Below, one piece after another: positions 8,373-17,677 of a DNA stretch of 64,000 nucleotides. The notes beneath the pieces were generated by a model. It was not told where the DNA came from. It did no database searches and worked only from the letters and a program-made list of their open reading frames with translations. Numbering within the stretch: the first letter of the stretch is position 1; each line of letters begins with the position of its first letter. The translations under genes and the position numbers were made by a program. The DNA is from Xanthomonas arboricola pv. guizotiae (GTDB lineage: Bacteria; Pseudomonadota; Gammaproteobacteria; Xanthomonadales; Xanthomonadaceae): the NCBI RefSeq assembly GCF_002940205.1, contig NZ_MDSK01000011.1:1-64000 (forward strand). The letters run 5' to 3'.

Positions 8373-10138
8373 GCCGCCACCCGCCGTGCCGCTGCGATGC
8401 GTGGAATCGGATTGGGCAGCGCGGTGTAATCGGATTGGCGATCGGCGCGTTGCCACAGCCGCGTGCCCAGGTTGTTCTTGCCGGGCAGCGGCGCGCCGTC
8501 GAGCAGGCCCTGTAGCGCGGCTTGCGTGCCATGGCGCTGTTGCCAGCGTGCGGCCAGCTCGCCCACGCACTGCCATAGGCGCGCCTCCAGCGCGGCATCG
8601 CCTTCGGTGAGATGGAAGATCGCCTCGGCCAGATTGTTGACCAGCGCGCAATACGCCACCCGATTCCAGCCCTGTTCCGGTGTGTAGTACAGCGATTGCC
8701 GGGCGCGTTCGCCCACGCCCTGCAAGCGCGTGGCGGGCCAGTGATGTGCGAGCAGCTTGGTGCCTTCCAGGTCGCGGATCCATACCCGCGTCGGCCAGCC
8801 ATCGGCAAACCCGATCACGGTGTTCTGCAGGTGCGGTTCCAGCGCGATGCCGTGCTGGAACAACGCACTCCATACCCCGTCCAGCAGCAAGCCGGCATAG
8901 GCGCGGAACCACAGCAGCGTGGCGGTGTGGCGATCCATCTGCGCGCCGCCCAGTGCCTGCAGCCTGGACGCACACACGCTGTTGCCCTGCGCATCGCAGG
9001 TGAACAACGCGGCGGCCACCTGCGGCTGCCAACGCGCGCGTTGCGCGGCGGGCAGGGTCTGCCGGTACAGGATGCCGAAGCTCTCCGACAGGCCACGTGC
9101 CGCCAACGGGTCGGCGTCGTGCAGGGCGGGATCGACCTGGGCGACCTCCAGCGAGGTGGCCGCCGGCTCCAGCATCACATCGAAGCCCGGCACCTGCACG
9201 GCCAGCGCACGCCAGCTCGGTGCCAGTAGCTCGGTGAGCGCGACCGCACTTTCCAGTTCGTACCAGGCGTTCTTGCGCACGCAGTTGGTCAAGCGCACAT
9301 GCACCGAGCACTTGAGGAAATAATCCAGTTCCGGGTGATACAGCGTGCGCACCGACGAGGTGGGCCGCAGTGCCTCGCCCAGCATGCCGACCGGCTCGAT
9401 CAGCCCGCGTGCCTGCAGGGTGCGCAGCAGCGGGTCGTCGAGCAGGCGCTGCGCTTCCCATGGATGACAGGGGTATAGCGCGTCGCTGCCGGAGAGCTGC
9501 CGCAGGCTGGCACGCACATCGCGGCCCTGCATGCGCAGCAGCCGTGGGTCGATGCGGAACCAGAACAGCTGGAACGCGGCGCGCGCTTCCGGCGCGCAGG
9601 CCAGCACCTGCGCCAGGTCGACGCCTTCGCGGCTCTTGGGCGTGGGATGCAGGGCATGTCCCCACAGCATCGATTGTTCGGCGTCGATCATCGCCTCGCC
9701 GGTCGCGGCGCTGCCCTGTGCCTGGCGCAGCAGTGCGGCAGTGATCGCCACGCTGTTGGCGCTTTGCGCGAGCAGTTCCGGGTTGACCGCCTGCGTGCTG
9801 CCCAGTGCCTGCAGCAGGCAACGCGCCAAGGCATGTGCGTCCAAGCTCTGCCACGGTTGGCCGGTGCTCTTGAGAAACGGCGTGGAGGCAAAGCGGCAAC
9901 GGCCCAGGCGATCGGCATAGGCGATTCGCACGCACAGCGCGCCGGTATCGCCCAGCGCGATCCGCAGCCAGCGCTGCTCGGCCACGCGCGGGCCGGGGCG
10001 ATCCAGCCCGCGGTAATCGAAGTCCACTGCGCGTTGCGGAATCGCGAACTCGCGCAGGTAGCAGTTCAACCAGCAACTGCAGGCCTGCGCGTCGGCCATG
10101 CTGTCGTACCAGGGGTCATGCATCGTGTGCGGCGACAT
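8369..10138 (-). CDS. xssD: XssD, NIS siderophore synthetase (IucA/IucC family, PvsD-like)
   Basis: A 589-residue member of the IucA/IucC family, which uses ATP to adenylate a carboxylate and condense it with an amine or alcohol. Visible motifs: HALHPTPKSREG (ATP-phosphate loop), SVRTLYHPELDYFLKCSVHV, LEPHLQNTV near the acyl-binding site, RDLEGTK, and the C-terminal helical domain with PGKNNLGTRLWQRA. The start at 10138 is chosen because AGGAG lies eight bases upstream, even though it overlaps the xssC 3' end by 23 bases; a second ATG 15 bases later is possible. Cytoplasmic; acts with XssA, XssB and XssE. Confidence 0.9.
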   Translation of the reverse strand: MSPHTMHDPWYDSMADAQACSCWLNCYLREFAIPQRAVDFDYRGLDRPGPRVAEQRWLRIALGDTGALCVRIAYADRLGRCRFASTPFLKSTGQPWQSLDAHALARCLLQALGSTQAVNPELLAQSANSVAITAALLRQAQGSAATGEAMIDAEQSMLWGHALHPTPKSREGVDLAQVLACAPEARAAFQLFWFRIDPRLLRMQGRDVRASLRQLSGSDALYPCHPWEAQRLLDDPLLRTLQARGLIEPVGMLGEALRPTSSVRTLYHPELDYFLKCSVHVRLTNCVRKNAWYELESAVALTELLAPSWRALAVQVPGFDVMLEPAATSLEVAQVDPALHDADPLAARGLSESFGILYRQTLPAAQRARWQPQVAAALFTCDAQGNSVCASRLQALGGAQMDRHTATLLWFRAYAGLLLDGVWSALFQHGIALEPHLQNTVIGFADGWPTRVWIRDLEGTKLLAHHWPATRLQGVGERARQSLYYTPEQGWNRVAYCALVNNLAEAIFHLTEGDAALEARLWQCVGELAARWQQRHGTQAALQGLLDGAPLPGKNNLGTRLWQRADRQSDYTALPNPIPRIAAARRVAA

Positions 10139-11312
10139 CGGCGGATCTCCTCGAAGGGAAGCGCACCAGAACGGTGAGCGCAGCGGCCGCCGCAGCCAGC
10201 GCGGCAGCCAGGAAGGGGGTGGCAGGGCCGGCCGCCTGGGCCAGCGCGCCGGCAGCGGCACCGGCGAACACGCCGGCCCATTTGCCGCAGGCATCGAAGC
10301 GGCCGAACAGGCGCCCGGCGCCATGCCCGCTGGCGACCAGCGCCAGGCTGCGGTTGAGCCCCCGCAGGCCGAACAACATGCCGAACCCGAACAGCAGCCG
10401 TGCCGCTGCCAAAGCGACAGCGTCGTGCAGCAGCGCCTGCCACAGGCAGGCCAGCGCGAACAGCGCCAGGCCGGGCACCAGCCAGGCCTCGCCATCGCCG
10501 CGCCGCCACCACGGCAGCACTACCAGATAGACCAGGTGCGGCAGGCTGTAGAGCAGGCCGGCCAGCGCGTCGTGGCCGGCGCCGCGCGCCAGCGCATAGG
10601 GGATGAAATAGGGGAAGGTCACCACCATCGCGAAGCAGAACAGGAACTGCGCGATCAGCAACGCAGGCCACCGTGCGCTGGACGGCGCTGACGCCGATGG
10701 CGCCGACGCAACCGCGTGCCCGGAGGGCGCGGACTGCGCAGTGGACGCGGTCGGCCGCGGCGCAGGCAGGTCGGCCGGCAGCCGCCAGGTCAGTGCGAAT
10801 GCCAGCAGCGGCAGCAGCGCAAGCGCGCGATACAGCGACTGCGCCGGGCCAAGCGTCACGGCCAGGCCCAGCAACGCAGGCGCGCTGACCATCGCCAGGC
10901 GTGCCGAGTACTGCGTCCAGTCGAGCGCGCGCGCCAGCGGGCCGGCCTGCGGCTGGCTGGCCAGGTACGCATTGGCCGCCGCCAGCGAGCCGCCGCAGGT
11001 GCCTTGCACGATCAGGCCGATCACCAGCCAGCTCAGCGACGGCGCGAAGCCGGCGATCGCAAAGCCCAGCGCCAGCCCCAGTTGCGCACGCAGCAACGAG
11101 CGCTTGCGTCCATAGCGGTCGGCCAGGCGCCCCCAGGTGCCGGCCGTCAACGCGGTGCACAGCGTCGGCAACACGTACAGCACGCCGCTCCAGCCAACCG
11201 CCGCAGACGGTGCCAGTTCGGCCAGCACCCGCGGCAGAAACAGCGGCATGCCCAGTGCGGTGAAGGCGGCCAGGTAATGCGCGGCCAGCACCGGGCCCAG
11301 GATGCGCTTCAT
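10116..11312 (-). CDS. xssC: XssC, MFS siderophore exporter (PvsC-like)
   Basis: A 398-residue inner-membrane transporter with about 12 predicted helices, split by a hydrophilic, alanine/proline-rich central loop around residues 185-225. The MFS motif A, GRLADRYGRKR, follows helix 2. In vibrioferrin clusters the PvsC transporter between the two NIS synthetases exports the finished siderophore, and the same position here supports that role. Its ATG overlaps the xssB stop (ATGA) and its end overlaps the xssD start. Substrate is inferred from context, not from the protein itself. Confidence 0.87.
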   Translation of the reverse strand: MKRILGPVLAAHYLAAFTALGMPLFLPRVLAELAPSAAVGWSGVLYVLPTLCTALTAGTWGRLADRYGRKRSLLRAQLGLALGFAIAGFAPSLSWLVIGLIVQGTCGGSLAAANAYLASQPQAGPLARALDWTQYSARLAMVSAPALLGLAVTLGPAQSLYRALALLPLLAFALTWRLPADLPAPRPTASTAQSAPSGHAVASAPSASAPSSARWPALLIAQFLFCFAMVVTFPYFIPYALARGAGHDALAGLLYSLPHLVYLVVLPWWRRGDGEAWLVPGLALFALACLWQALLHDAVALAAARLLFGFGMLFGLRGLNRSLALVASGHGAGRLFGRFDACGKWAGVFAGAAAGALAQAAGPATPFLAAALAAAAAALTVLVRFPSRRSADVAAHDA

Positions 11313-13111
11313 CGCTGGGCACCCGCCTGCCGACGCGGCCGCTGCTGCGCGCCAGCGAAGGCGTCGCCGAAGGGATTGGGCGCGCTATCGCCGTAGAACT
11401 TGTTGATGTCGCTCGCACCGGTGAGTTGCTTGCTGAGCAGGCTGCCGGCGCTGAGCAGGTACTTCACCGGCAGCCGCGGTGCGGCCAGCAGGCAGCGCGC
11501 AGGACTGGTATCGATGCCGTCGACGTCCAGCTGCGCCAGCGTCAAGGCGAACTGCGTCTGCAACTGCGTGTACAGCGGCGTGCGCAGCGCCGGCTGCCAT
11601 TCGGCCAGGCCTTCCAGCACCGCCTGCAGATCCAGCTGCAGCACGATGGTGCAGAACATCTGCGCCAGGGCTTGCGGCTGGTCCACCGCGATGCGCGCAT
11701 CGTGCAGCGGGCCCAACGCGTCCAGATCCGGCAGCTGCGCGCGCAACTGCGGCATCGCGATGCGCGCGGCGTCGTTGTCCTTCATCAGCAGCCGCGTCGC
11801 CTGGCCATCGGCGTAGACCAGCACGCTGTTCTGCTGATTGGCTTCCAGCGCGATGCCGTAGCGCAACCACAGGCGCAGATGCACCGCCAGCATCAGCTCG
11901 GTGTACGCGCGCCACCAGCCGAGCACATCGCCCTGCGCAAAGCGCTCGGCCAGATGGATCGCCATCGGCCGGCCATCGGGCAAGCGCGCGCACAGCGCGG
12001 CCACCGGCACCAGCGTGGTGGCGTCCAGCGGTGGGTAACGCCGCAGCAGATAGGCCAGATGACGGGTCTGTCCCGCGTGGCCGCCATGCGATTCGTCCAC
12101 GAACACGCAGCGGCCGCGCAGGGCCGGATCCAGCGCATCGATGCGCCGCAGTGCGCGCTCCAGCCAATGGCCGTCGTACAGCGTGGAGGGCTTGATCAGG
12201 CGCAGATTGAGCGCGCCCAGCGTGCGCATCGGAATCGGCAGCTTGAGATGCAGCTGCGGATGCTGCAGCGGCACCAGCGTGCGGACCGACAGGGTGGGGC
12301 GCACCTCCAGCCAGGCCTGCGGCGCGCGCAGTGTGCCTGGCGGCAGTGCAAACCCGTCCTGCTCCAGCCGCGCCCACACCAGCGGATGCACCGGCCAGGC
12401 GACATGCGTGTCGGCCAGCGCGGGCGGCAGGCCCAGCGTGGCGAAATCCGGCCACAGTTCGGTTGGCGGCGCGCTGGTGCAGCTGACCTGCGCACGCGGA
12501 ACCGCCAGCCAGCGCAGCGCGAAGGTGGGCGCGAATTCCGGTGCGTAATCGCGCAGTTCCGAGGCATCCAGCCCGGCCTTGGCACGTGCGGTGGGATAGA
12601 ACGGATGATCGCGATAGCTGGCCAGTTGATCGCAGCGGTATGCACGCTCGGCCGCATCTGCATGCTGCAAGGCATTGAGCAGCGCAGGTGCCTGCGCGTC
12701 GTAGGCCTGGCGCGCCAGGCCCAGGTGGGCGGCAGCGCACTCGGCTTCTTCGGCGTAGGCGCGATGCAGCTGTTGCGTCTCGCTGTCCAGCTGCGCGCTC
12801 ATGCGTTGCAGCCAGGCCTGCGCACCGCGTTCGACATGCGCGCCATCGGCGCCCTGCACGATCCAGCTGTCGCCGCAGGCACCGATGTCCTGCAGATAGC
12901 CCTGCCGATGGATCGGCAACCACAGCGTGCCGTCTGGCAAATGCGCGATGCGCCACCAGCCCTCCACCGGGCTGGGGTCGGTCCATGCCGCCAGCACGCC
13001 TGCCTCGGGTATTGCGGCGCTGCCGCGGGTGGCGATGCCGCGCAGGTCCTCGCGCAGGCAGGCATCGATGATGCGGGTGGCGATATAGCGTTGGTCGGCG
13101 GCACTGCTCAT
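11309..13111 (-). CDS. xssB: XssB, NIS siderophore synthetase (IucA/IucC family, PvsB-like)
   Basis: A 600-residue IucA/IucC-type synthetase, paralogous to XssD but divergent. Motifs: HPFYPTARAKAGL near residue 165, VRPTLSVRTLVPLQHPQLHL with LKLPIPMRTLGALN, FVDESHGGH, LEANQQNSVLVYADGQATRL, LMKDND, and a C-terminal helical domain ending near NKFYGDSAPNPF. It should join citrate to an amino or hydroxy partner during xanthoferrin assembly. The start at 13111 overlaps the xssA stop as ATGA, and its own stop overlaps xssC, so translation of the five genes is coupled. Which synthetase performs which condensation cannot be read from sequence. Confidence 0.9.
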   Translation of the reverse strand: MSSAADQRYIATRIIDACLREDLRGIATRGSAAIPEAGVLAAWTDPSPVEGWWRIAHLPDGTLWLPIHRQGYLQDIGACGDSWIVQGADGAHVERGAQAWLQRMSAQLDSETQQLHRAYAEEAECAAAHLGLARQAYDAQAPALLNALQHADAAERAYRCDQLASYRDHPFYPTARAKAGLDASELRDYAPEFAPTFALRWLAVPRAQVSCTSAPPTELWPDFATLGLPPALADTHVAWPVHPLVWARLEQDGFALPPGTLRAPQAWLEVRPTLSVRTLVPLQHPQLHLKLPIPMRTLGALNLRLIKPSTLYDGHWLERALRRIDALDPALRGRCVFVDESHGGHAGQTRHLAYLLRRYPPLDATTLVPVAALCARLPDGRPMAIHLAERFAQGDVLGWWRAYTELMLAVHLRLWLRYGIALEANQQNSVLVYADGQATRLLMKDNDAARIAMPQLRAQLPDLDALGPLHDARIAVDQPQALAQMFCTIVLQLDLQAVLEGLAEWQPALRTPLYTQLQTQFALTLAQLDVDGIDTSPARCLLAAPRLPVKYLLSAGSLLSKQLTGASDINKFYGDSAPNPFGDAFAGAQQRPRRQAGAQR

Positions 13112-14334
13112 GCGCGCAGCTCCGCGCCATCGATCCGCCACTGCAGCCCCGCTTCGGCATGCACCACCGCCTGTTGCAGCGCCTGTGCATCGCTGGCCAC
13201 TGCGCTCAGCACACCCAGGTAATCCTTGTTGGAATGGCTCAGGCGGATGCGCTCGCCGGGCGCGCGCATGCGCCGGTAGTGCACGTCGCTGTGCGCATCG
13301 TGGTGGCGGCGATCTTCGCTGGCGGTCACCAGCTCGCCGTCCTGCGCGGCGACGTAGTAACGCAACAAGGCATGGGCGCGATCGCAGCGCAGTTGCGGCA
13401 GCGGCAGGCCCAGATGCGGCGCCAGCGCGGCGGTGAACCATTGCCTGCCGAACATGTCGTCGAGCAGGAACTCGCGGCGGTCGCCGATGCTGCGGTAGTT
13501 GATCTCCACCAGCACCGGGCCGTCGCTGGTGAGGATGAATTCGCTATGGCACAGCCCGAAGCCGACCCCGAAGCTGCGCAGCTGTTGCAGCGCCTGCGCA
13601 ATCACCGGCGTGTCCACGCGGGCATCCCACTGCGCCTCGCATTCCACGAAGTGCGGCGGCGGCGACAAGCGCACCCTGAAGCCGCCCAGCGCCTGCAACG
13701 TATGGCCATCGCCCAGCGTTTCCAGCGTAAACAGCGCCCCTTCCAGCATGCCTTCCAGCAGCACGGTGCGCTGCGGATGGCGCTGCCACACATCGTCTAG
13801 ATAGGCCTGCAACTGCGCGGCATCCGCACAATGGCGCACGTCCAGGCTGGCCACGCCCTCGCGCGGTTTGGCCACCACCGGCCATGGAATGTCTGCAGGT
13901 AACGCAGCGCCCGGCGCCAGCGTGCAGAACCACGGCGATGGCAGCCCACGCGCCCGCAGGCGCTGACGCATCGCCGCCTTGTTCTTGGCCGCGTAGCAGA
14001 CCTGCCAGTCCTTGCCGGGCAGGCCAAGACCCGCTGCGACCAGCGCGGTGCTGGTCTGTAGATGATCGCTGTTGCTGAACACCGCGCGCGGCGATACATC
14101 GGCGTCGTGCAGTACATCCAGCACGCCGAGCGGATTGAACACATCGCATTCGATCACCCGTTGCGGCGCATGCGCCGGATGCTCGCGGAAATGGCTGAGG
14201 TGATCGAGTCGGTGGTCGGTCAGCAGCCACACCGGCAGGCCGAGCTCGTGCGCGGCCGGAACAAAACCTTCGGTGATGGCCGGATGGCAGACATGGGTGA
14301 GGATCACCAACGGTGCAGCGGATGTCGCAGTCAT
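13108..14334 (-). CDS. xssA: XssA, ATP-grasp ligase of siderophore synthesis (PvsA-like)
   Basis: A 408-residue ATP-grasp protein. The N-terminal half has a Rossmann-like start (LVILTHVCHPAITEG) and the SNSDHLQTS segment; the ATP-grasp region includes AKNKAAMRQRL, PVVAKPREGVASLDV and the Mg-binding strand GPVLVEINYRSIGDRREF. By similarity to PvsA it should form an amide between an amino acid and a carboxylate in the siderophore backbone. It heads the tightly overlapped xssABCDE block and follows a 233-bp spacer with a strong hairpin, so it may have its own promoter or be attenuated relative to xsuA. Confidence 0.87.
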   Translation of the reverse strand: MTATSAAPLVILTHVCHPAITEGFVPAAHELGLPVWLLTDHRLDHLSHFREHPAHAPQRVIECDVFNPLGVLDVLHDADVSPRAVFSNSDHLQTSTALVAAGLGLPGKDWQVCYAAKNKAAMRQRLRARGLPSPWFCTLAPGAALPADIPWPVVAKPREGVASLDVRHCADAAQLQAYLDDVWQRHPQRTVLLEGMLEGALFTLETLGDGHTLQALGGFRVRLSPPPHFVECEAQWDARVDTPVIAQALQQLRSFGVGFGLCHSEFILTSDGPVLVEINYRSIGDRREFLLDDMFGRQWFTAALAPHLGLPLPQLRCDRAHALLRYYVAAQDGELVTASEDRRHHDAHSDVHYRRMRAPGERIRLSHSNKDYLGVLSAVASDAQALQQAVVHAEAGLQWRIDGAELRA

Positions 14335-14482
14335 GGCAGCTCTCGTTCAACAGGACGGTGGAAAAACCGGTACTGAAACGGGCTGCCTGGCGCCGCAGGG
14401 GCGTTGGGTGGCCTGCGATACGGTGATCGCATGCCGCATGCTGCGGCAGGGAGACGTGCGTCATGCACGCCGTGTTGTCTGC

Positions 14483-14504
14483 GGCGCCCGCCAGCGCGGG
14501 CGCC
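14483..14504 (-). terminator. Perfect GC-rich hairpin between xsuA and xssA
   Basis: Nine-base arms GGCGCCCGC/GCGGGCGCC enclose a four-base loop in the spacer between the receptor stop (14568) and the xssA start (14334). No T tract follows on the minus strand, so it is not a classical terminator; it could stabilise the upstream messenger end or reduce read-through. Confidence 0.45.
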
Positions 14505-14567
14505 GTTGCCGTCAGCCGACCGACGCCCCTGTACGTCGGTCGCTACGGCAGGTGCCGGGTCGAAGGC

Positions 14568-16700
14568 CTAAAACGTGTACTCCAGCCCGGCGGTGACGGT
14601 GCGCGACGGCGCGGCCTGGCGGCCCCACGGGCTGGTATCCACACCGCGGAACCAGTACTGCCGATCGAACAGGTTGTTGATCGCCAGCGACGCGCTGAAT
14701 TTTTGTCCATCGCGTTCGAGCAGCGTATGGCTCACCTGCGTGTTCCACACCCAGTACGACGGCAACTCGCCGACCGAGGCGATCGCGTTTTCCTGCACGG
14801 TATTCGCCGCATCGCTGTAGGCCTTGCTGAAGTAGTAGCTCGACAGTGCGACAGTGGTGTGACCGCGCGTGTAGTTGCCGCCCAGGGTGATCTGGTTGCG
14901 CGAGGTATAGGGCACGCGCGGCCCGCGGAATGCACCCGATTCCTGGCTGGCATCCAGATACGCATAACCGGCGTTGAGGGTGAGTGCGCGCAGATTTTCC
15001 GGACTCCATTGCAGTTCCAGCTCGCCGCCTTGATGGCGGGTCTTGCCGAGGTTGCGGAACACGCGCGTGGTGTTGTCCAGCTGGATCTGCTGATCGAAAT
15101 CGATCAGGTACGCACCGAGCTGGATGCGGGTGCGGTCGTTGGGCTGGTAGCGCGTGCCGGCTTCGTAGTTCCATGCCAGTTCGGCATCCAGGTTGTTGCC
15201 GAAGATGATCTGGGTGACCTGCGGCGCACGCAGCGAGCGCTGCCCGTCCGCATAGAAGAACCAGTGTGCGTTGGCCTGGAAGCCCACCGTCAACCCCGGC
15301 AATACATCGCGGGTCTGGTTGCGCGTGCGCAGGCCGGTGGCGCGATTGAAATAGCGCGAATCCAGCCGCTCGTAGCGCAGGCCCGGGGTGATGGTCAGGC
15401 GTTCGTCGGGCAGGGTGATCGCATTGCTGACGTAGGCGGCCAGGGCGCGGTCTTTGAACTGCCAGTCACGCACGCTGGTGAACAGGCCATCGCGCAGGCG
15501 CAGATTGCCGACCAAGAAATCGATGTCCTCGTGCACCGCGCGCACGCCGGCGGTCCACTGCTGACGCACGCCACCGGCATCGCCCATGCTCCAGCTCAGG
15601 CGCGGCTCGCTGCCGACCACGCGGAAGTCGCGCGGTGCGGTCTGGCGCAGTTGCGGCGGCAGGTCCGAACGCCAGGTCTCGGTGGCGGCCTGGCGCATGC
15701 CGACGATGAAATTGCGGCTGCTGCGTGCGCTGAAGTTGGTCCAGGACAACCGAACATCTTTCAACGGGCCCCAGTCTCCGAACAATTGCTCATACCCCAA
15801 CGAAGCGCGCGTGGTACGCCCATTGAAGCTGTCCAGCGGGCGGGTGGACTGGCGCGGGTCGCGCCGGTAATCGTCCGGGCTGAGCGCGCCGGCCAGATCC
15901 ATGTCGACCAGATAGCGCTGTACGCTGGCCTTGAGCAACTTGGTGTCGTCCAGCCACCACTCGGCACGCACGCGCAGATTGCTGATGTCGGTGTCGCTAT
16001 GCGCGCGCCAGTACTCGCCATAGGTGCGGTTGGCATCCACCTGCATGCCGAAATTGTCGGTGAGATACCCGCCGCTGCTGAGCGCGCTGTCGTGCAGGAA
16101 CTGACCCTGGCCGCCGGCGGTGACCTTGTGCGCGAGCGTGGTGCTCCACTGGCTGGGGATTTCCTTGCTGACCAGATTGATCACCCCGCCGACGTTGTTC
16201 GGCCCGTACTGCACCGCCGCGCCACCGCGCACGATGTCGATGCGGTCGATCTGGTTCAGCCCCACCGGAAACAACGACAGGCTGGTCTGCCCGTACGGCG
16301 CCAGTGCCAGCGGAATGCCGTCTTCCAGCACCTGCACGCGGCCGCTGCGGCTTTCGTACAGGCCGCGCAGCATCAGCTGCGGCAACGCGCCGGTGCCGGT
16401 CTCGTCGAAGATCTTGATGCCGGGCACGCGCTGCAGGGCATCGTCCAGCGAGCGGTTGCCGCCATTGCGCAGTTGCTCGCGGTCGATCACCTGGCGGCTG
16501 CCGGCATAGCGCTGCACGTCGTCGGGCCTGGAACGCCCGAGCAGGCTGCCTTGCACCTGGATCGTGTCCAGCGCACGGATCGGCGTCTGCGCAGCGGTGG
16601 CCGCCGCATCCGGCGACTCGGTGGCGAACGCCAACGGCGGCAGCGCCCAGGTGGCCGCAGCGATGGCGATGGTCAGGGCGTGGAAACGGAACGTCGACAT
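14568..16700 (-). CDS. xsuA: XsuA, TonB-dependent ferric-siderophore receptor
   Basis: A 710-residue outer-membrane receptor for the siderophore made by the neighbouring xss genes. The signal peptide covers about residues 1-27 (PPLAFA then TES). A TonB-box-like IRALDTIQVQG is followed by the plug (NRSLDDALQRVPGIKIFDET, LRGLYESRSGRVQVLEDGIP, VRGGAAVQYGPNNVGGVINL) and a barrel ending in TVTAGLEYTF. Its ATG starts directly after the stop of the aldolase-family gene, placing it in the Fur-controlled transcript. Similarity to PvuA/FecA-type receptors of hydroxycarboxylate siderophores fits the cluster. Confidence 0.9.
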   Translation of the reverse strand: MSTFRFHALTIAIAAATWALPPLAFATESPDAAATAAQTPIRALDTIQVQGSLLGRSRPDDVQRYAGSRQVIDREQLRNGGNRSLDDALQRVPGIKIFDETGTGALPQLMLRGLYESRSGRVQVLEDGIPLALAPYGQTSLSLFPVGLNQIDRIDIVRGGAAVQYGPNNVGGVINLVSKEIPSQWSTTLAHKVTAGGQGQFLHDSALSSGGYLTDNFGMQVDANRTYGEYWRAHSDTDISNLRVRAEWWLDDTKLLKASVQRYLVDMDLAGALSPDDYRRDPRQSTRPLDSFNGRTTRASLGYEQLFGDWGPLKDVRLSWTNFSARSSRNFIVGMRQAATETWRSDLPPQLRQTAPRDFRVVGSEPRLSWSMGDAGGVRQQWTAGVRAVHEDIDFLVGNLRLRDGLFTSVRDWQFKDRALAAYVSNAITLPDERLTITPGLRYERLDSRYFNRATGLRTRNQTRDVLPGLTVGFQANAHWFFYADGQRSLRAPQVTQIIFGNNLDAELAWNYEAGTRYQPNDRTRIQLGAYLIDFDQQIQLDNTTRVFRNLGKTRHQGGELELQWSPENLRALTLNAGYAYLDASQESGAFRGPRVPYTSRNQITLGGNYTRGHTTVALSSYYFSKAYSDAANTVQENAIASVGELPSYWVWNTQVSHTLLERDGQKFSASLAINNLFDRQYWFRGVDTSPWGRQAAPSRTVTAGLEYTF

Positions 16701-17462
16701 CTACGGCGTGCTCCTGCAGGCGGGTGGTGGAGTGGGTGCGGCGAAGCTGGTCAGGTGGCCACGCAGTGCGCGTTGCATCAGCGCGCGGTCTTCGCCGGCC
16801 AGCAGCCAGCGCAGGTCCGGCTGTTGCAGCCAGTGCGCGCGTTGCGCGTCGGTGCGCGGATTGGGGCAGAACGGCACGTCGGCGGCAACGCAGTGCGCAT
16901 GCAGTTGCAGCAGCAGCTCCCACACCTGTGGATGGGTCGGTTGTGGGCCCAGGCCCAGATCCAGCGCAAGATCCAGCGCGCCTTCCATCACCAGCGCCAC
17001 GCCGGGCAGCGCCAGCAACTCGGGCACTGCCGCAATGCCGGCGGCACTTTCGATCATCGGCACGATGCGGATATCGCGATTGGCCTGCGCGATGTAGGTG
17101 GGCAGGTCGACATTGCCGAAGCCGGTGACGCGCCCACCGGTGATGCCGCGCCGCCCCAGTGGCGGAAACCGTGCCGCGGCGATGGCATCGGCCAGTTGCG
17201 CGGCCGCTTCGGCGCGTGGGATCACAATCCCGCGCGCGCCGGCATCCAGCACCCGGCCGATCAGTTTTGCGTCCACCTCCGGCACGCGCACCCAGGCCTC
17301 GCAGCCGGACAGCTCGCAGGCACGGATGGCGTGTTCCAGTTCGTCCGGCGCGCGCAGCACATGTTCCAGGTCGAGCACCACGAAGCCGTAGCCGATGCGG
17401 CCCAGCAGTTCGCAGAGCTGCACGCTTGGCAATGCATTGAGGATGCCGACTGCAACCGCCAT
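16701..17462 (-). CDS. SbnG-like citrate synthase (HpcH/HpaI aldolase family)
   Basis: A 253-residue TIM-barrel protein of the HpcH/HpaI aldolase family. Segments include GYGFVVLDLEHVLRAPDELE, GCEAWVRVPEVDAKLIGRVL, RGIVIPRAEAAAQLADAI, GRRGITGGRVTGFGNVD and IVPMIESAAGIAAV. GRRGITGGR-TGFG is very close to staphyloferrin B SbnG, which makes citrate from oxaloacetate outside the TCA cycle. Its place as the first Fur-controlled gene before a citrate-using NIS cluster supports an iron-starvation citrate supply. That activity is inferred; another HpaI-family aldolase activity is the alternative. It abuts xsuA with no gap. Confidence 0.82.
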   Translation of the reverse strand: MAVAVGILNALPSVQLCELLGRIGYGFVVLDLEHVLRAPDELEHAIRACELSGCEAWVRVPEVDAKLIGRVLDAGARGIVIPRAEAAAQLADAIAAARFPPLGRRGITGGRVTGFGNVDLPTYIAQANRDIRIVPMIESAAGIAAVPELLALPGVALVMEGALDLALDLGLGPQPTHPQVWELLLQLHAHCVAADVPFCPNPRTDAQRAHWLQQPDLRWLLAGEDRALMQRALRGHLTSFAAPTPPPACRSTP

Positions 17463-17504
17463 GGAAGAGGCCGCCAGGGGAACGGGCGCTCATCCTGCGC
17501 TTGA

Positions 17505-17519
17505 TGGGAATGATTATCA
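17505..17519 (-). promoter_or_regulatory. Fur box upstream of the xanthoferrin operon
   Basis: On the minus strand this is TGATAATCATTCCCA, 13 of 15 matches to the 7-1-7 Fur consensus TGATAATNATTATCA. It lies 43 bases upstream of the first gene of the siderophore operon, a normal operator position. Repression by ferrous Fur is the expected control. Confidence 0.78.
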
Positions 17520-17610
17520 AGTGGATTTGGTGGGCAGTTTTCGGTGCCCTGGTCGCAGTTTGATCAATGCGTGATGGCGAGCCGTTCCGCACTGAACCAC
17601 CTGCGGGCAA

Positions 17611-17644
17611 CAAAAAACCCCGCAGGCGCTGCCGGCGGGTTTTT
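17611..17644 (-). terminator. Intrinsic terminator after the YbaL-type antiporter
   Basis: A run of A, then CCCGC, a loop of about 11 bases, GCGGG and a run of T form a hairpin flanked by A and T tracts, so it can work in both directions. It lies 33 bases beyond the antiporter stop on the minus strand, separating that gene from the siderophore operon. Confidence 0.75.
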
Positions 17645-17677
17645 CGTTCTTGCAGCGCTGCGTTACTCCGCCTTGGG

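Noticed and set aside
14463-17504. A plus-strand frame of over 1,000 residues opposite xsuA and the SbnG-like gene
   Set aside because: GC-skew artefact with no recognisable domain; the minus strand explains the whole stretch.
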